NCBI GenBank assembly: GCA_947494825.1
Contig: CANLWN010000003.1
Location: 310,001 to 374,000 of the forward strand
Reading direction: 5' to 3'
Origin: an uncultured Flavobacteriaceae bacterium
Lineage (GTDB): Bacteria > Bacteroidota > Bacteroidia > Flavobacteriales > Flavobacteriaceae
Length of the DNA stretch: 64,000 nucleotides
This document shows, in pieces, positions 17,789 through 26,671 of the stretch. The position numbers and the translations under genes were made by a program. Below the pieces are notes generated by a model. That model saw only the letters and a program-made list of their open reading frames with translations, had not been told where the DNA came from and did no database searches. Each line of letters opens with the position of its first letter. Positions within the stretch are counted from its first letter, which is position 1.

Positions 17789-18223
17789 ATGTTTTCCATA
17801 TCTTCCAAATACGCCATAAAAGCAGTGCTGTACCTGGCACTTTACTCTGACGAAGACCATAAGATCATGGCAAAGGACATTAGCAAATCCATCAACGTTC
17901 CGCAGGCGTATCTGGCGAAATTGTTGCAGGAGCTTTCCAGAAGAAACATCATCTCCTCCACTAGGGGGCCCAAAGGCGGATTTTATTTGAGCGATGCGGA
18001 CCGAAACCAGTCCCTGATTGCCATTGTGGACGTCATTGATGGGGTCGATAAACTAAAAACCTGTTTGTTGAGCATTAAAAATTGTAACGAAAAACGACCT
18101 TGCCCCCTGCATGGACTGATGGCGCCGTCGCGGCTAGTATTTCTCAACGGTCTGGAAAACAAAACCTTGGGAGAGCTTTCCGCTGATATCAAGGCCGGAA
18201 GGTCTTATTTGCCCTTTGCTTGA
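17789..18223 (+). CDS. Rrf2-family regulator with three cysteines (NsrR/IscR-like)
   Basis: A 144-residue Rrf2 winged-helix regulator: MFSISSKYAIKAVLYLAL start, helix-turn-helix with PQAYLAKLLQELSR, then a wing with RGPKGGF. Cysteines C92, C99 and C105 match the position of the Fe-S ligands of NsrR and IscR, with spacing C-x6-C-x5-C. Divergent placement from the N2O reductase operon suggests an NO or Fe-S status sensor that tunes nos genes. Exact ligand and targets are inferred. It shares the Fnr box at 17722-17733. Confidence 0.85.
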   Translation: MFSISSKYAIKAVLYLALYSDEDHKIMAKDISKSINVPQAYLAKLLQELSRRNIISSTRGPKGGFYLSDADRNQSLIAIVDVIDGVDKLKTCLLSIKNCNEKRPCPLHGLMAPSRLVFLNGLENKTLGELSADIKAGRSYLPFA

Positions 18224-18893
18224 CAGATAATCCATCCGTACTTATAGTTCGACTACCACACTATGAGCGAACAGGCAATAGCGATTGGCGTCCTACCCTT
18301 CCGTTAACAAAACGAGGTGCCTATTTGGAATTACGAATGTTGAATTGCGCATGTTGAATTACGAATGTTGAACAGCACATTTAACACCGTCGACCACTCA
18401 CCGAATATTGCCCATTGATAATTGTTTATTGTTAATTGTTCATTGTTCATTGTTCACTGCCCACGGTTCTCGATACGATCTTCAACCGCGTGCCAAACCG
18501 GGACCTCATCCAGATCACTCGAACTGATGTGGATTTTTCGCTAGGCTTCAGGGAAGAGGGAATAGCGATGTGTGGTGATTTGGAGGTCAGAAATTAGCAG
18601 TGCCGGCGACAACGGCCGACTGCCAACCGAAAACCAATATCCATCAACCACTCACCGAATATTGCCCATTGATAGTTGTTTATTGTTCATTGCTTATTGT
18701 TCACTGTTTACTGACGTGGTTTTATGACTCTTCCGTCCGCAGACGCTGTTTGAAATTACGATTTAAGAAGGCTGAACCGAGCACTGCGCACTGCCAACTG
18801 TTCACCGTCAACCATTAACTAGCTATCACCAACAAACAAGGGGAGCCATAAATGGTCCCCCCTTGCTTCAACTACATAATTAACCAACTAAAT
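18224..18893. repeat. Gene-free 670-base stretch with direct repeats
   Basis: No credible gene. A 28-base segment beginning ACCACTCACCGAATATTG occurs identically at 18393-18420 and 18647-18674, each followed by a diverged AT-rich run of TTGTTTATTGTTMATTG-like units. Nearby, GAATTACGAATGTTGAA-like units repeat at about 18327-18372. The texture is that of decaying intergenic repeat DNA. A frame at 18600-18818 lies inside it and is low-complexity. Confidence 0.7.
18837..18865 (-). terminator. Probable terminator after hemN-usp operon
   Basis: CAAGGGGAGCC (18837-18847) pairs with GGTCCCCCCTTG (18854-18865) around a six-base loop, 29 nt past the stop of the universal stress gene. The minus-strand tail TTTGTTG is only moderately T-rich. 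Confidence 0.45.
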
Positions 18894-19715
18894 TCAAATT
18901 TTAAAGGTTATCACCGGGATTTTGGCATGGTTGGCGATATCCTCGCCAATGCTTCCCATAAAAAAGTGGGAAAGTCCCTTGCGCCCATGGGTAGGTATCC
19001 CGATTAAGTCTGCCCCAGCATTCTCGCTATAGTTCAGGATGCCCTTTTCCACGCTGTAATCGTTGTAGATTTCCACTTCCAAGCCTTCTCCGGCCATATC
19101 CATGAAATGGGATATGCGCTTATAGCTATCTGCCGTACTGAGAAAATTATCGCCCGGGGTATTCACAAAGATCAGGTTTAATTTTGCCGAAAGTTTATCT
19201 GCAAAAGCCTTGGCTTTCTGAAAGGCGATAAGGCTTTCCTCCTTAAAATCGCATGCAAATACAAAACGTTCAATCTTAAAATCGTCAATGTCGTCTTTCA
19301 CCACCAAAACCGGAATATTGGCATTCCGTACAACTTTTTCCGCGTTTGAGCCCACGAAAATCTCTTTGAGTCCGTCTATACCGTGCGAACCCATGACGAC
19401 CAAATCCGCATCGTGTTTTTCCGCAATATCGTTCAACTCGGCGAACACCTTGTAATGTTTAATGACCGGCGTAAGGCGTACCCCTTTTAAGTAGGGCTTG
19501 TCCAAGAATTTGTTGAATCGTTGTTCCGCCAGTTTCAAAAGAAACATCATCTGTTCTTGTTGGAAACCTTCGGAGGAGGATATCAGGGTACTGGAAAGCT
19601 CCAGCATATGGAGCGCAAAAACCTCCGAATCGTATTTTCTGGCCAGAGAAGCGGCCACCTTTAGGGCGTATTCCGATTGTTCTGAGAAATCTAGGGGTAC
19701 TATTATTTTTTTCAT
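18894..19715 (-). CDS. Two-domain universal stress protein
   Basis: A 273-residue protein with two tandem UspA domains (about 1-145 and 146-273). Both carry the ATP-binding signature: GSHGIDGLKEIFVGSNAEK in the first and THGRKGLSHFFMGS in the second. Usp proteins help survival in energy or oxygen limitation. It is 25 nt downstream of hemN and without its own box, so it is transcribed from the Fnr-type promoter of hemN. It closely resembles the second such gene at 21245-22063. Confidence 0.9.
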   Translation of the reverse strand: MKKIIVPLDFSEQSEYALKVAASLARKYDSEVFALHMLELSSTLISSSEGFQQEQMMFLLKLAEQRFNKFLDKPYLKGVRLTPVIKHYKVFAELNDIAEKHDADLVVMGSHGIDGLKEIFVGSNAEKVVRNANIPVLVVKDDIDDFKIERFVFACDFKEESLIAFQKAKAFADKLSAKLNLIFVNTPGDNFLSTADSYKRISHFMDMAGEGLEVEIYNDYSVEKGILNYSENAGADLIGIPTHGRKGLSHFFMGSIGEDIANHAKIPVITFKI

Positions 19716-19740
19716 GGTGTATCTTTTTGAATTGATGGGG

Positions 19741-21105
19741 TTAAACAGTCATTGAAAATAGTTTGGTCTCCGGTTTGTTGTGCTGTAGATACAGGTCAAA
19801 CGCCATACATACATTACGGACAAAAGGTCTTCCCTTTTCAGAAATGGTAATGCTGTCCGAATCTATTTTTAAAAGTCCGTCCTGCTCCATTTCCTTCAGC
19901 TTTGGGAGTACCTCTTGCAGGCCTTCGAACCACAGTTCCGAATGGTCCCAGGAGGTGTAAAACTTGCACATAAGATTAAGAATATGTTTTCGGATTTTTA
20001 TATCCTCTTCACTGAGAATATGGCCCCTATAAACCGGAATAACATCGTTCTCCAACAAATTTTGATACTCCTCGATACCTTTAACGTTTTGGGCAAAACC
20101 ATACCAACTATCGCTGATTGCGGAGGCACCAAGTCCGACCATGAGCTGCGTTTTTGATTCGGTATAGCCCATGAAGTTTCTATGAAGTCTTCCTTCTTCC
20201 ATGGATAGGTACAGCCCGTCGGTTTCCAGAGCAAAGTGGTCCATCCCTATTTCACGGTATCCGGCCTGCGCCAGTAGGTCCTTTCCTGTTTCATACTGTT
20301 CACGTTTTTCCACGGCACTGGGCAAATCGGTTTCTTTGAATCCCCGTTGTCCGTTGCCTTTGAGCCAGGGTACGTGGGCATAGCTATAGAAAGCCAGGCG
20401 ATCCGGTCTCAGTTGTTTGGTTTTCTCAATGGTCGCTTTTATATGTTCCAACTGTTGTAGTGGCAATCCAAAAATAATATCGTGCCCTATGGAAGTGTAT
20501 CCGATTTCCCGAGCCGCATCGGTCACGTTTTTCACGGCCTCGAAAGGTTGTATTCTGTGAATGGCCCTTTGTACCTTTTCATCGTAGTCCTGTACCCCAA
20601 AACTTACCCTTCTGAACCCAAGTTCGTAAAGTACTTTCAAATGCTCACGGGTGGTGTTGTTCGGATGTCCTTCAAAACCAAACTGATGGTCATCGGCCAG
20701 GGTAGCATGCCTTGTGATACCATGCATCAGGAGCTTTAAGTTTTCTGGTGAAAAAAAGGTTGGGGTTCCGCCCCCTAAATGGAGCTCCTTGATCTTGGGC
20801 CGCGCTTCGAAAAGATTACAGTACAGCCGCCATTCCTTGAGTACGGCCCGTATATAGGGAACCTCAACATTGTGGCGTTTGGTAATCCGCTTATGACATC
20901 CGCAAAAAGTGCACATACTTTCGCAGAAAGGTAGGTGTATGTACAGGCTTATACCCTCTCTTTCATTGCTTTCCCCAAAGCTGCGTTTCACCGTTTCTTT
21001 CCATCTCCTTCCAGAAAAGACCTCCCTGTCCCAATATGGTACGGTGGGATAACTGGTATACCGAGGCCCAGGTACGTTGTATTTCTGCACTAAGGATGAA
21101 CTCAT
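19741..21105 (-). CDS. hemN: Oxygen-independent coproporphyrinogen III oxidase
   Basis: Radical SAM enzyme that makes protoporphyrinogen IX without O2, supplying haem under anoxia. 454 residues with the cluster motif CESMCTFC (C61, C65, C68), the neighbouring C70 typical of HemN, and GGGTPTFF. Length is normal for HemN rather than HemW. Directly behind a perfect Fnr-type promoter and followed by a universal stress gene. This supports anoxic haem supply for the cbb3 and c-type cytochromes encoded nearby. Confidence 0.95.
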   Translation of the reverse strand: MSSSLVQKYNVPGPRYTSYPTVPYWDREVFSGRRWKETVKRSFGESNEREGISLYIHLPFCESMCTFCGCHKRITKRHNVEVPYIRAVLKEWRLYCNLFEARPKIKELHLGGGTPTFFSPENLKLLMHGITRHATLADDHQFGFEGHPNNTTREHLKVLYELGFRRVSFGVQDYDEKVQRAIHRIQPFEAVKNVTDAAREIGYTSIGHDIIFGLPLQQLEHIKATIEKTKQLRPDRLAFYSYAHVPWLKGNGQRGFKETDLPSAVEKREQYETGKDLLAQAGYREIGMDHFALETDGLYLSMEEGRLHRNFMGYTESKTQLMVGLGASAISDSWYGFAQNVKGIEEYQNLLENDVIPVYRGHILSEEDIKIRKHILNLMCKFYTSWDHSELWFEGLQEVLPKLKEMEQDGLLKIDSDSITISEKGRPFVRNVCMAFDLYLQHNKPETKLFSMTV

Positions 21106-21155
21106 GAGCTTTTCGCTTTGCTGTCAAAATTAAACGGCCCTTGGCTCTTAAAACA

Positions 21156-21167
21156 TGACAAAAGTCA
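21156..21167 (-). promoter_or_regulatory. Fnr-type box upstream of hemN
   Basis: TGACAAAAGTCA, with -7 element TAATTTTG at 21125-21132 exactly 23 nt away on the minus strand; hemN starts 19 nt further on. Confidence 0.85.
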
Positions 21168-21244
21168 GGTAACGATAACTTTGTGTCCTTGGAAAGTGCC
21201 GATGGTGAAGTCCATAATATTCAACCATTTCCATGGAAGGTGCA

Positions 21245-22063
21245 TTACATTTTAAAGGTCACTACAGGTCTCTTGGAATGGTTGGCAATATCCTCCCCGA
21301 TACTGCCGATCAGAAAATGGGCCAGGCCTTTGCGCCCATGCGTTGCTATCGCAATGATATCGGCATCCATTTTTTCGGCATAATGTAGCAGGCCCTGCTC
21401 TACACTGTAATCGTCATAAATGACAACTTCCCTGTTTATTCCCGTGTTCTGCATAAAACGGGAGGTTTTTTCTTCTATTTCCCTAGTGCTCAGGAAATGA
21501 TACCCTGGTAAGTTGATATAGACCATATGCAGTTGGGCACCAAAGGCATCGGCGAAATCCCTGGCCTTCCGGTAGGTAGCTACGCTTTCATCCTTATAGT
21601 GCCAGGCCATGACCATTTTATTGAAGGTAAAATTGGGCATGCGCTCTTTGATGACCAATACGGGAAGTTCCGAGCTCCTCACCACCTTTTCCGTATTGGA
21701 ACCTACAAATACATCACTAAGGCCACTGATTCCATGGGAGCCCATGACAATAAGGTCTGTTCCCTGTTCTTTGGCCACCGTATTGATCTCACTGAAGATC
21801 TTGTAGTTTTGAACCAGTTGGGTGACCCTAATGCCGCGGAGATATTCCCGATCCAAAAAGGCCGCGAACTTTTTCTTGGCCAATTTCATATAATAGTGTG
21901 CCTCCTCGTACTCCTGCGACTCGTCCTTGGTCAATACAGCCTGTGAAAGCCCCATCATATGGAGCACCACAATTTCGCCATCCTGCAATCGGGCAAGTGT
22001 AGCGGCGACCTCCAGGGCATAGGCCGAATGTTCGGAAAAATCTACCGGTACCAATAGTTTCAT
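21245..22063 (-). CDS. Two-domain universal stress protein
   Basis: A 272-residue tandem UspA protein with ATP-binding signatures in both halves (GSHGISGLSDVFVGSNTEK and THGRKGLAHFLIGS). It is clearly a paralogue of 18894-19715: the same domain plan and similar ends (KRPVVTFKM versus KIPVITFKI). It is 24 nt downstream of the ribosome hibernation factor gene and probably shares its Fnr-type promoter. Confidence 0.9.
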   Translation of the reverse strand: MKLLVPVDFSEHSAYALEVAATLARLQDGEIVVLHMMGLSQAVLTKDESQEYEEAHYYMKLAKKKFAAFLDREYLRGIRVTQLVQNYKIFSEINTVAKEQGTDLIVMGSHGISGLSDVFVGSNTEKVVRSSELPVLVIKERMPNFTFNKMVMAWHYKDESVATYRKARDFADAFGAQLHMVYINLPGYHFLSTREIEEKTSRFMQNTGINREVVIYDDYSVEQGLLHYAEKMDADIIAIATHGRKGLAHFLIGSIGEDIANHSKRPVVTFKM

Positions 22064-22087
22064 GTTTCTTTTAATTTTCGGATACCT

Positions 22088-22387
22088 TTAATATCCCTTA
22101 AAAACTTCCTTCCGTTTTCTCAGCTGCCTTTCCAGATCTTTAAGCGTCTCGGCCGACGCCTTTTCAAAGTTGTTCTCCTTGGACCGGGCAAAAATCCTGG
22201 GCCCGGGAACACTCAATTCCATTTCACATATTTTTCCCAGATCGGCGGGGTCGTTCTCGAGCTTAAAAAACACCTGGGTCCTAATGATCCAAGGATATTT
22301 TTTGGACAATTTCATCAACTTTTCGGTAACCCTACTGCTGAGCGATTCACTGGATAACATTCGTACATATTGAATTTCTATGGTCAT
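22088..22387 (-). CDS. Short ribosome hibernation promoting factor (HPF/RaiA family)
   Basis: A 99-residue S30AE/HPF-like protein with the pattern IEIQYVRM ... FEKASAETLKDLERQLRKRK. Such factors bind the 30S decoding centre and silence ribosomes in stationary or energy-starved cells. It lacks the C-terminal dimerisation domain of long HPF, so it is a short-type factor. First gene of a two-gene unit with a universal stress protein, driven by a perfect Fnr-type promoter. Moderately diverged, so the exact subtype (HPF or YfiA) is open. Confidence 0.8.
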   Translation of the reverse strand: MTIEIQYVRMLSSESLSSRVTEKLMKLSKKYPWIIRTQVFFKLENDPADLGKICEMELSVPGPRIFARSKENNFEKASAETLKDLERQLRKRKEVFKGY

Positions 22388-22443
22388 ACCACCTTTTTTT
22401 TGTTGTTCCTTCCAAAATTAGGACAGTGCTTCAGTACCAAAAA

Positions 22444-22455
22444 TGACTAATATCA
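22444..22455. promoter_or_regulatory. Fnr-type box between HPF and DUF2267 genes
   Basis: TGACTAATATCA. Minus side: TAATTTTG at 22413-22420, 23 nt away, for the HPF gene. Plus side: CATCTTTA at 22479-22486, 23 nt away, for the DUF2267 gene starting at 22510. Confidence 0.82.
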
Positions 22456-22509
22456 TTTCCGGCATGCTTTTAATTGACCATCTTTATTTCTCATCAAAAA
22501 AATAACCTT

Positions 22510-22962
22510 ATGGCACTTAACTTCAATCAATATGCGACGGAAGGAAACACTTTTCTAAAGGCATACACCAAGGAAATGGATTTTGGCGACAATAGGGAAA
22601 AGGCAGGAAGAATACTGTCCTCTGTGCTGCATGCACTACGGGATATTATCTCTACGGAGGAATCCCTACAGTTTATTGCCCAACTGCCTATGTTCCTCAA
22701 AGCGGTATACGTGAACGGATGGAGAATTAACAAAAAGAGGCCCAGGGTAAAACGTATGGCCGACTTTATCGACCTGGTACGCCATCACGATGGTGCAGCC
22801 GCGGTAAACGATTTTGAATACAGCGATGAGGTTGCTGAAACCTATATCAACGCTACCTTTACCTACCTTGGAAAATATGTCTCTCCGGGAGAAATGCAAG
22901 ATATTCGGGACGGACTCCCAAAAGATCTTAAGCGCATGATCTATTCGACCATCAGGTATTAA
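22510..22962 (+). CDS. DUF2267 family protein
   Basis: A 150-residue helical protein of the DUF2267 type, containing REKAGRILSSVLHALRDIIS and a C-terminal DGLPKDLKRMI segment. Its function is unknown. ATG 22510 is chosen over the frame opening at 22474 because the promoter -7 element is at 22479-22486. It shares a divergent Fnr-type box with the hibernation factor, which suggests a role in oxygen limitation. Confidence 0.82.
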   Translation: MALNFNQYATEGNTFLKAYTKEMDFGDNREKAGRILSSVLHALRDIISTEESLQFIAQLPMFLKAVYVNGWRINKKRPRVKRMADFIDLVRHHDGAAAVNDFEYSDEVAETYINATFTYLGKYVSPGEMQDIRDGLPKDLKRMIYSTIRY

Positions 22963-23017
22963 GAAATGAAACCTTATCTTCCTTCACCTCTAAGGTAATT
23001 TTTCTACACCTACCTTT

Positions 23018-23650
23018 TTAGAGAGCATCTATCAATCCCTCTTGTTCCAATTGTTGGATGATTTTTTCTACATAATCATCGACGGTTGAGGTAATGTTCC
23101 GAGGATTAACGATGTCAAAAGATCCCACCCACACCAAAGATTTGTTTTCATCGGCCTTGATATCGTATAGGGAAGTCTCTACATGGTATACCTTATAATC
23201 GTCATAATAGCCCGGGTGGTAATATACGTCCTGGTACCTAAAGTAGTAACGCCCAAAGCGCTGCCAATTATAGCGTACGGTGTAATACCCCCTGGTATAA
23301 CTTCGGTTTTCATCTACCCCCTTCACGGCCGTGATCATGACCGCATCAAAACCATCTGCTGAAAGTTCGGCAATCATCGCATTGATTTCTTCCTGACTTT
23401 TTTTGGATTCCGTGAAGGATCCGTCCAAAAATATACTGCTTTCTTCGGCCTTGATGTTGCGTCTAGTTAATGCAGTTTTAAGTTCTTGCTCAAAAATCTT
23501 ACGTGCGGTCAGGTTATCTGTCATGCCAATCACCAATAATTTATCGGGTTGCAGTGCGCTTACCTCACTGTTTTTCCAACTATCCACAAATCTTGTCGAG
23601 GAGCAGGAGGTCAAGACCAAAATGATGGCCCAAAGGAGTATCCGTTTCAT
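23018..23650 (-). CDS. DUF4136-like lipoprotein
   Basis: A 210-residue lipoprotein (LTSC, C16) with a Tyr-rich middle (RYYFRYQDVYYHPGYYDDYKVY) and a C-terminal segment DDYVEKIIQQLEQEGLI typical of DUF4136-like envelope lipoproteins. Function unknown. It is preceded by an Fnr-type box with standard geometry, so it is likely an envelope protein induced in low oxygen. Confidence 0.72.
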   Translation of the reverse strand: MKRILLWAIILVLTSCSSTRFVDSWKNSEVSALQPDKLLVIGMTDNLTARKIFEQELKTALTRRNIKAEESSIFLDGSFTESKKSQEEINAMIAELSADGFDAVMITAVKGVDENRSYTRGYYTVRYNWQRFGRYYFRYQDVYYHPGYYDDYKVYHVETSLYDIKADENKSLVWVGSFDIVNPRNITSTVDDYVEKIIQQLEQEGLIDAL

Positions 23651-23700
23651 GGTTCAAAAATTTAGGACATAAAACTAGAAGCTCACGGGCGTACAAACAA

Positions 23701-23712
23701 TGATCAATATCA
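23701..23712 (-). promoter_or_regulatory. Fnr-type box upstream of the DUF4136-like gene
   Basis: TGATCAATATCA with -7 element TAGTTTTA at 23670-23677, 23 nt away on the minus strand. No -7 element is present at that spacing on the plus side, so the WG-repeat gene is probably not a target. Confidence 0.82.
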
Positions 23713-23827
23713 TGACCTATTTCCTGTCCTTCCCTTGATTCCCAAATCGACTGACAATTATCATTTTAAAGGCAAGACCCGCACAGTACCTTTGCGGGTA
23801 GATGATAATTACTTAAAACTTACTAAA

Positions 23828-24457
23828 ATGAGAAAACTTCGGACAGTATTAGCAATAATTTTGGTGTTTCCATTTTTCCTTAATGCCCAAACAGTTGAGG
23901 GCATAGACGAAATAGCACCTTTCAGTGAAGGATTGGCCGCTGTACGAAAGGGAAGCCAGTGGGGCTTTATCGATACCGCGGGAAAACTTGTAGTCGATTT
24001 TAGATCAGATCTGGTTTGGGATAAGGACACGGAAACCGCCACGGCCAGAATCAAAGGCATACCCTATCCCTCCTTCAAGGATGGAAGATGTTTAGTCATG
24101 AAAATGGAGGATGAAATACCCCTTTACGGATTCATCGATACCAAGGGTAAGCTTGCTATAGAACATCAGTTCCTGAACGTAGCACCTTTTAATGAAGGAT
24201 ATACCACCGGCGTGGTCTTTGACAGGGTCTTTCGAGGCAACAACGAGTTTAAGCTCAAAATCTATGATTACAAATTCCATGACGTTTTGATGGACACTTC
24301 CGGGGAAATCGTTGAATTCTTTGATAGACGCTACAATATACAGCTTACCAAAAGGAGGTATGAACTTCCCAGCATAAATGCCAAAATGCTTTCCAAAGAC
24401 CTAGTGGCCCTCAAAGGCAAGGGCGAGGGTTGGGACATACGTAAACTGGAATTGTAG
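23828..24457 (+). CDS. Secreted WG-repeat protein
   Basis: A 209-residue protein with a signal peptide (MRKLRTVLAIILVFPFFLNA) and WG (KWG leptospira-type) repeats such as EGLAAVRKGSQWGFIDTAGKLV and GFIDTKGKLAIEHQF. Such repeats form beta-sheets in surface proteins of unknown role. ATG 23828 is chosen because a signal peptide begins there; the frame opens at 23735. No partner gene is obvious. Confidence 0.75.
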   Translation: MRKLRTVLAIILVFPFFLNAQTVEGIDEIAPFSEGLAAVRKGSQWGFIDTAGKLVVDFRSDLVWDKDTETATARIKGIPYPSFKDGRCLVMKMEDEIPLYGFIDTKGKLAIEHQFLNVAPFNEGYTTGVVFDRVFRGNNEFKLKIYDYKFHDVLMDTSGEIVEFFDRRYNIQLTKRRYELPSINAKMLSKDLVALKGKGEGWDIRKLEL

Positions 24458-24561
24458 GTCAGAAGTGCGACAAAACCGGGATAAATCAATTGTTGTCGGC
24501 CAGGAACCCTTGCCTACCTGGCGTTTCACCCTATAAACATACCCTCTTAAAAAGCCTAAAC

Positions 24562-25329
24562 ATGCATACCACCACCATTATCGAAGTAACACCCGAAAAC
24601 GTCCGGGAAGAAACGCTCTTTTGCGTAAAGGACCTGACCAATCCGGGATTTAAGAGCAAAGAAAAATGGTTTGGGAAACGATATAGGGAAGGGCTCCGGA
24701 TGAAAATACTAAAGGAGTCGGGGGGCAAATCGATCGGCTTTATAGAATATGTGCCTGCCTCCAAGGCCTGGCGCCCGGTACAGGCAGAAAACTATATGTT
24801 TATTCACTGCATGTACGTATACGCCAAAAAAGACAGGGAAAAAGGCTACGGATCTCTGTTGATAAAGGCCTGCGAAAAGGAGGCGAAGCAAAGGCAAATG
24901 GCAGGTGTATGTGTCATGGCGAGCAAGGGCGCATGGATTGCCAGCGACCTGATCTTCATAAAAAACGGTTTTGACGAGGTAGATCAAAAGGGAAGGTTTC
25001 AGTTGTTGGCCAAGACTTGGGACACTGCCGTTCCCGCTCCCAAACTCTTGGATTGGACCACTCAACAAAAGCAGTACACCGGATGGCATCTGGTCTATGC
25101 GGATCAATGTCCTTGGCACGAAAAATCGGTGGAAGCGCTTTTACACGTAGCACATGATTATGAGATCGATCTAAAAATAACCAAGCTGAATTCTCCTGAA
25201 GTGGCCAAAAATGCACCTTCGGGTTATGGTGTTTTTAGTCTGTTGCATGACGGAAAATTGATCGAGGACCATTATTTAAGCGCTACCCGTTTTAAAAACA
25301 TTTTAAAAAAGGAACTGGGCCAAAACTAG
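24562..25329 (+). CDS. GNAT acetyltransferase with YoaP-like C-terminal domain
   Basis: A 255-residue protein with an N-terminal GNAT fold (about 1-150, acetyl-CoA loop KDREKGYGSLL near 90-100) and a C-terminal domain with DQCPWHEKSVEALLHVA, as in YoaP-like acetyltransferases, where a Cys near a thioredoxin-like motif is conserved. Substrate unknown. ATG 24562 is preferred to the upstream frame opening at 24490 by homology. It precedes an unknown gene by 63 nt. Confidence 0.75.
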   Translation: MHTTTIIEVTPENVREETLFCVKDLTNPGFKSKEKWFGKRYREGLRMKILKESGGKSIGFIEYVPASKAWRPVQAENYMFIHCMYVYAKKDREKGYGSLLIKACEKEAKQRQMAGVCVMASKGAWIASDLIFIKNGFDEVDQKGRFQLLAKTWDTAVPAPKLLDWTTQQKQYTGWHLVYADQCPWHEKSVEALLHVAHDYEIDLKITKLNSPEVAKNAPSGYGVFSLLHDGKLIEDHYLSATRFKNILKKELGQN

Positions 25330-25376
25330 GGGTTGCAAATCAAAATCCTTTTGTTTGTTGTCCTACTGCCCGGTTT

Positions 25377-25390
25377 ACTATAATTATAGT
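25377..25390. promoter_or_regulatory. 14-base palindrome immediately before an unknown gene
   Basis: ACTATAATTATAGT is a perfect palindrome ending two bases before the ATG at 25393. It could be an operator or a translation-controlling hairpin; nothing else supports either. Confidence 0.4.
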
Positions 25391-25392
25391 TA

Positions 25393-25881
25393 ATGAAACA
25401 GCAAGAAGAAATATGTTGTCCAGTATTTGATTTGGAAAAATGGAACGAAAAAACCTTCCATTGGGACCATAAAAAATTCCTCAAGGCCACCGTGCCCACA
25501 TTTTTTCACATTCCGTTGTCGCCCATGATAGGTAACCGAATAAAGAAACTGATGAAACTTGCGGAATCGTCCAACGTACTACCGCAAAATAAGGAAGACG
25601 TTTTACTATTGTTCACCGATCCGCATGCCTTTAAGTCCGAAATCTATCTTTCCGTGACCGCAGATATTCCCAAGGCAAGAAATGCTGCACTTAGTGGTAC
25701 TTTTTTAGGGAAGGTATTCGATGGTGCCTACAGCGATATTCCAAAATTCATGAGGCAAATGGAACGCTTTTTAGAGGGCAAGCACGAAAAGGCCGAAAAA
25801 TATTATGTGCACTACGCGTATTGTCCCAAATGTGCCAAGAAATACGGACACAACTATATGGTGCTCTTTGCCCAGGTCTAG
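25393..25881 (+). CDS. Conserved hypothetical protein, hydrolase-annotated family
   Basis: A 162-residue soluble protein that I do not recognise with certainty. Visible features: ICCPVFDLEKWNEKTFHWD at the start, which resembles proteins often annotated vaguely as hydrolase, and a C-terminal YCPKCAKKYGHNY segment with a CxxC pair that may bind metal. It follows the GNAT gene on the same strand. No function can be given. Confidence 0.6.
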   Translation: MKQQEEICCPVFDLEKWNEKTFHWDHKKFLKATVPTFFHIPLSPMIGNRIKKLMKLAESSNVLPQNKEDVLLLFTDPHAFKSEIYLSVTADIPKARNAALSGTFLGKVFDGAYSDIPKFMRQMERFLEGKHEKAEKYYVHYAYCPKCAKKYGHNYMVLFAQV

Positions 25882-25930
25882 CCCTAATCCGCAATTTATT
25901 TGCTTGTAAGTCTTTTTTCTGGGACGAACA

Positions 25931-26671
25931 CTACTCTTTTTTGGCGTCCCGCGGCAATACCTCTTCTGGAAAGGGAAACAGAATGGTAGAGTTTTTCTCG
26001 GCAGCTATATTGGAGAGTGTCTGATACAATCTTAGCTTGATGGCCGAAGGCGACTTATCGATTTGCAATCCTGCCTCCAGTAATTTCCCCGCAGCCTGTT
26101 CTTCCGCTTCTGCCAGAATGATCCGCGCCCTTCTAGAGCGTTCCGCCTCGGCCTGATTGGCCATCATTCTTTTCATATTTTCGGGCAACTGGATATCCTT
26201 GATCTTTACATCCAAGATCTCAATGCCCCATTCCTTGGTCTCCTTTTCAACAATATGTTTTATGTTATTTCCCATCTCCTCCCGCTTGGACAAAATGGTA
26301 TCCAATTCTACCTTACCGCATACATCGCGCAAAGCGGCCTGGGACAGCTGTGTGATCGCAAATGAATATTCCTCCACTTCCAGTACGGCCCTTTCCGGAT
26401 CGTTGATCTTAAAAAACACTACCCCGTCAATACTGCAGGGTACATTGTCCTCGGTCATGACCTCCTGGGACACCACGTTTATGGTAATTACCCGAATGTC
26501 CACGATCTGAATGGTCTCTACAATGGGTATAATCCACCTAAAGCCGGGTTGTAGGGTCTTTATGTACTTTCCAAATCGGAACTTTAGCGCTCTCTTGTAT
26601 TCAAAAACAATTCGTATCCCGGCCAGCAATATCAGGCCAAGGATGATAGCAAATAATAACAACGGATTCAT
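25931..26671 (-). CDS. Slipin, SPFH/band 7 membrane protein
   Basis: A 246-residue slipin: an N-terminal membrane helix (about 3-21), a band 7 domain (FEYKRALKFRFGKYIKTLQPGF... to about 170) and a C-terminal coiled-coil with EAERSRRARIILAEAEEQAAGK. SPFH proteins organise membrane microdomains and often work with NfeD proteins; no NfeD gene is next to it. ATG 26671 is chosen over the extension to 26815, which reads into leader sequence. A minus-strand Fnr-type promoter lies 390 nt upstream (27059-27101), so its leader may be very long. Confidence 0.9.
   Translation of the reverse strand: MNPLLLFAIILGLILLAGIRIVFEYKRALKFRFGKYIKTLQPGFRWIIPIVETIQIVDIRVITINVVSQEVMTEDNVPCSIDGVVFFKINDPERAVLEVEEYSFAITQLSQAALRDVCGKVELDTILSKREEMGNNIKHIVEKETKEWGIEILDVKIKDIQLPENMKRMMANQAEAERSRRARIILAEAEEQAAGKLLEAGLQIDKSPSAIKLRLYQTLSNIAAEKNSTILFPFPEEVLPRDAKKE

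Noticed and set aside
18600-18818. 72-codon plus-strand frame
   Set aside because: It lies in repeat-rich gene-free DNA and has low-complexity composition without family resemblance.
23735-23827. Upstream extension of the WG-repeat gene and its control by the box at 23701
   Set aside because: The signal peptide starts at 23828, and no -7 element lies at the regulon spacing on the plus side.
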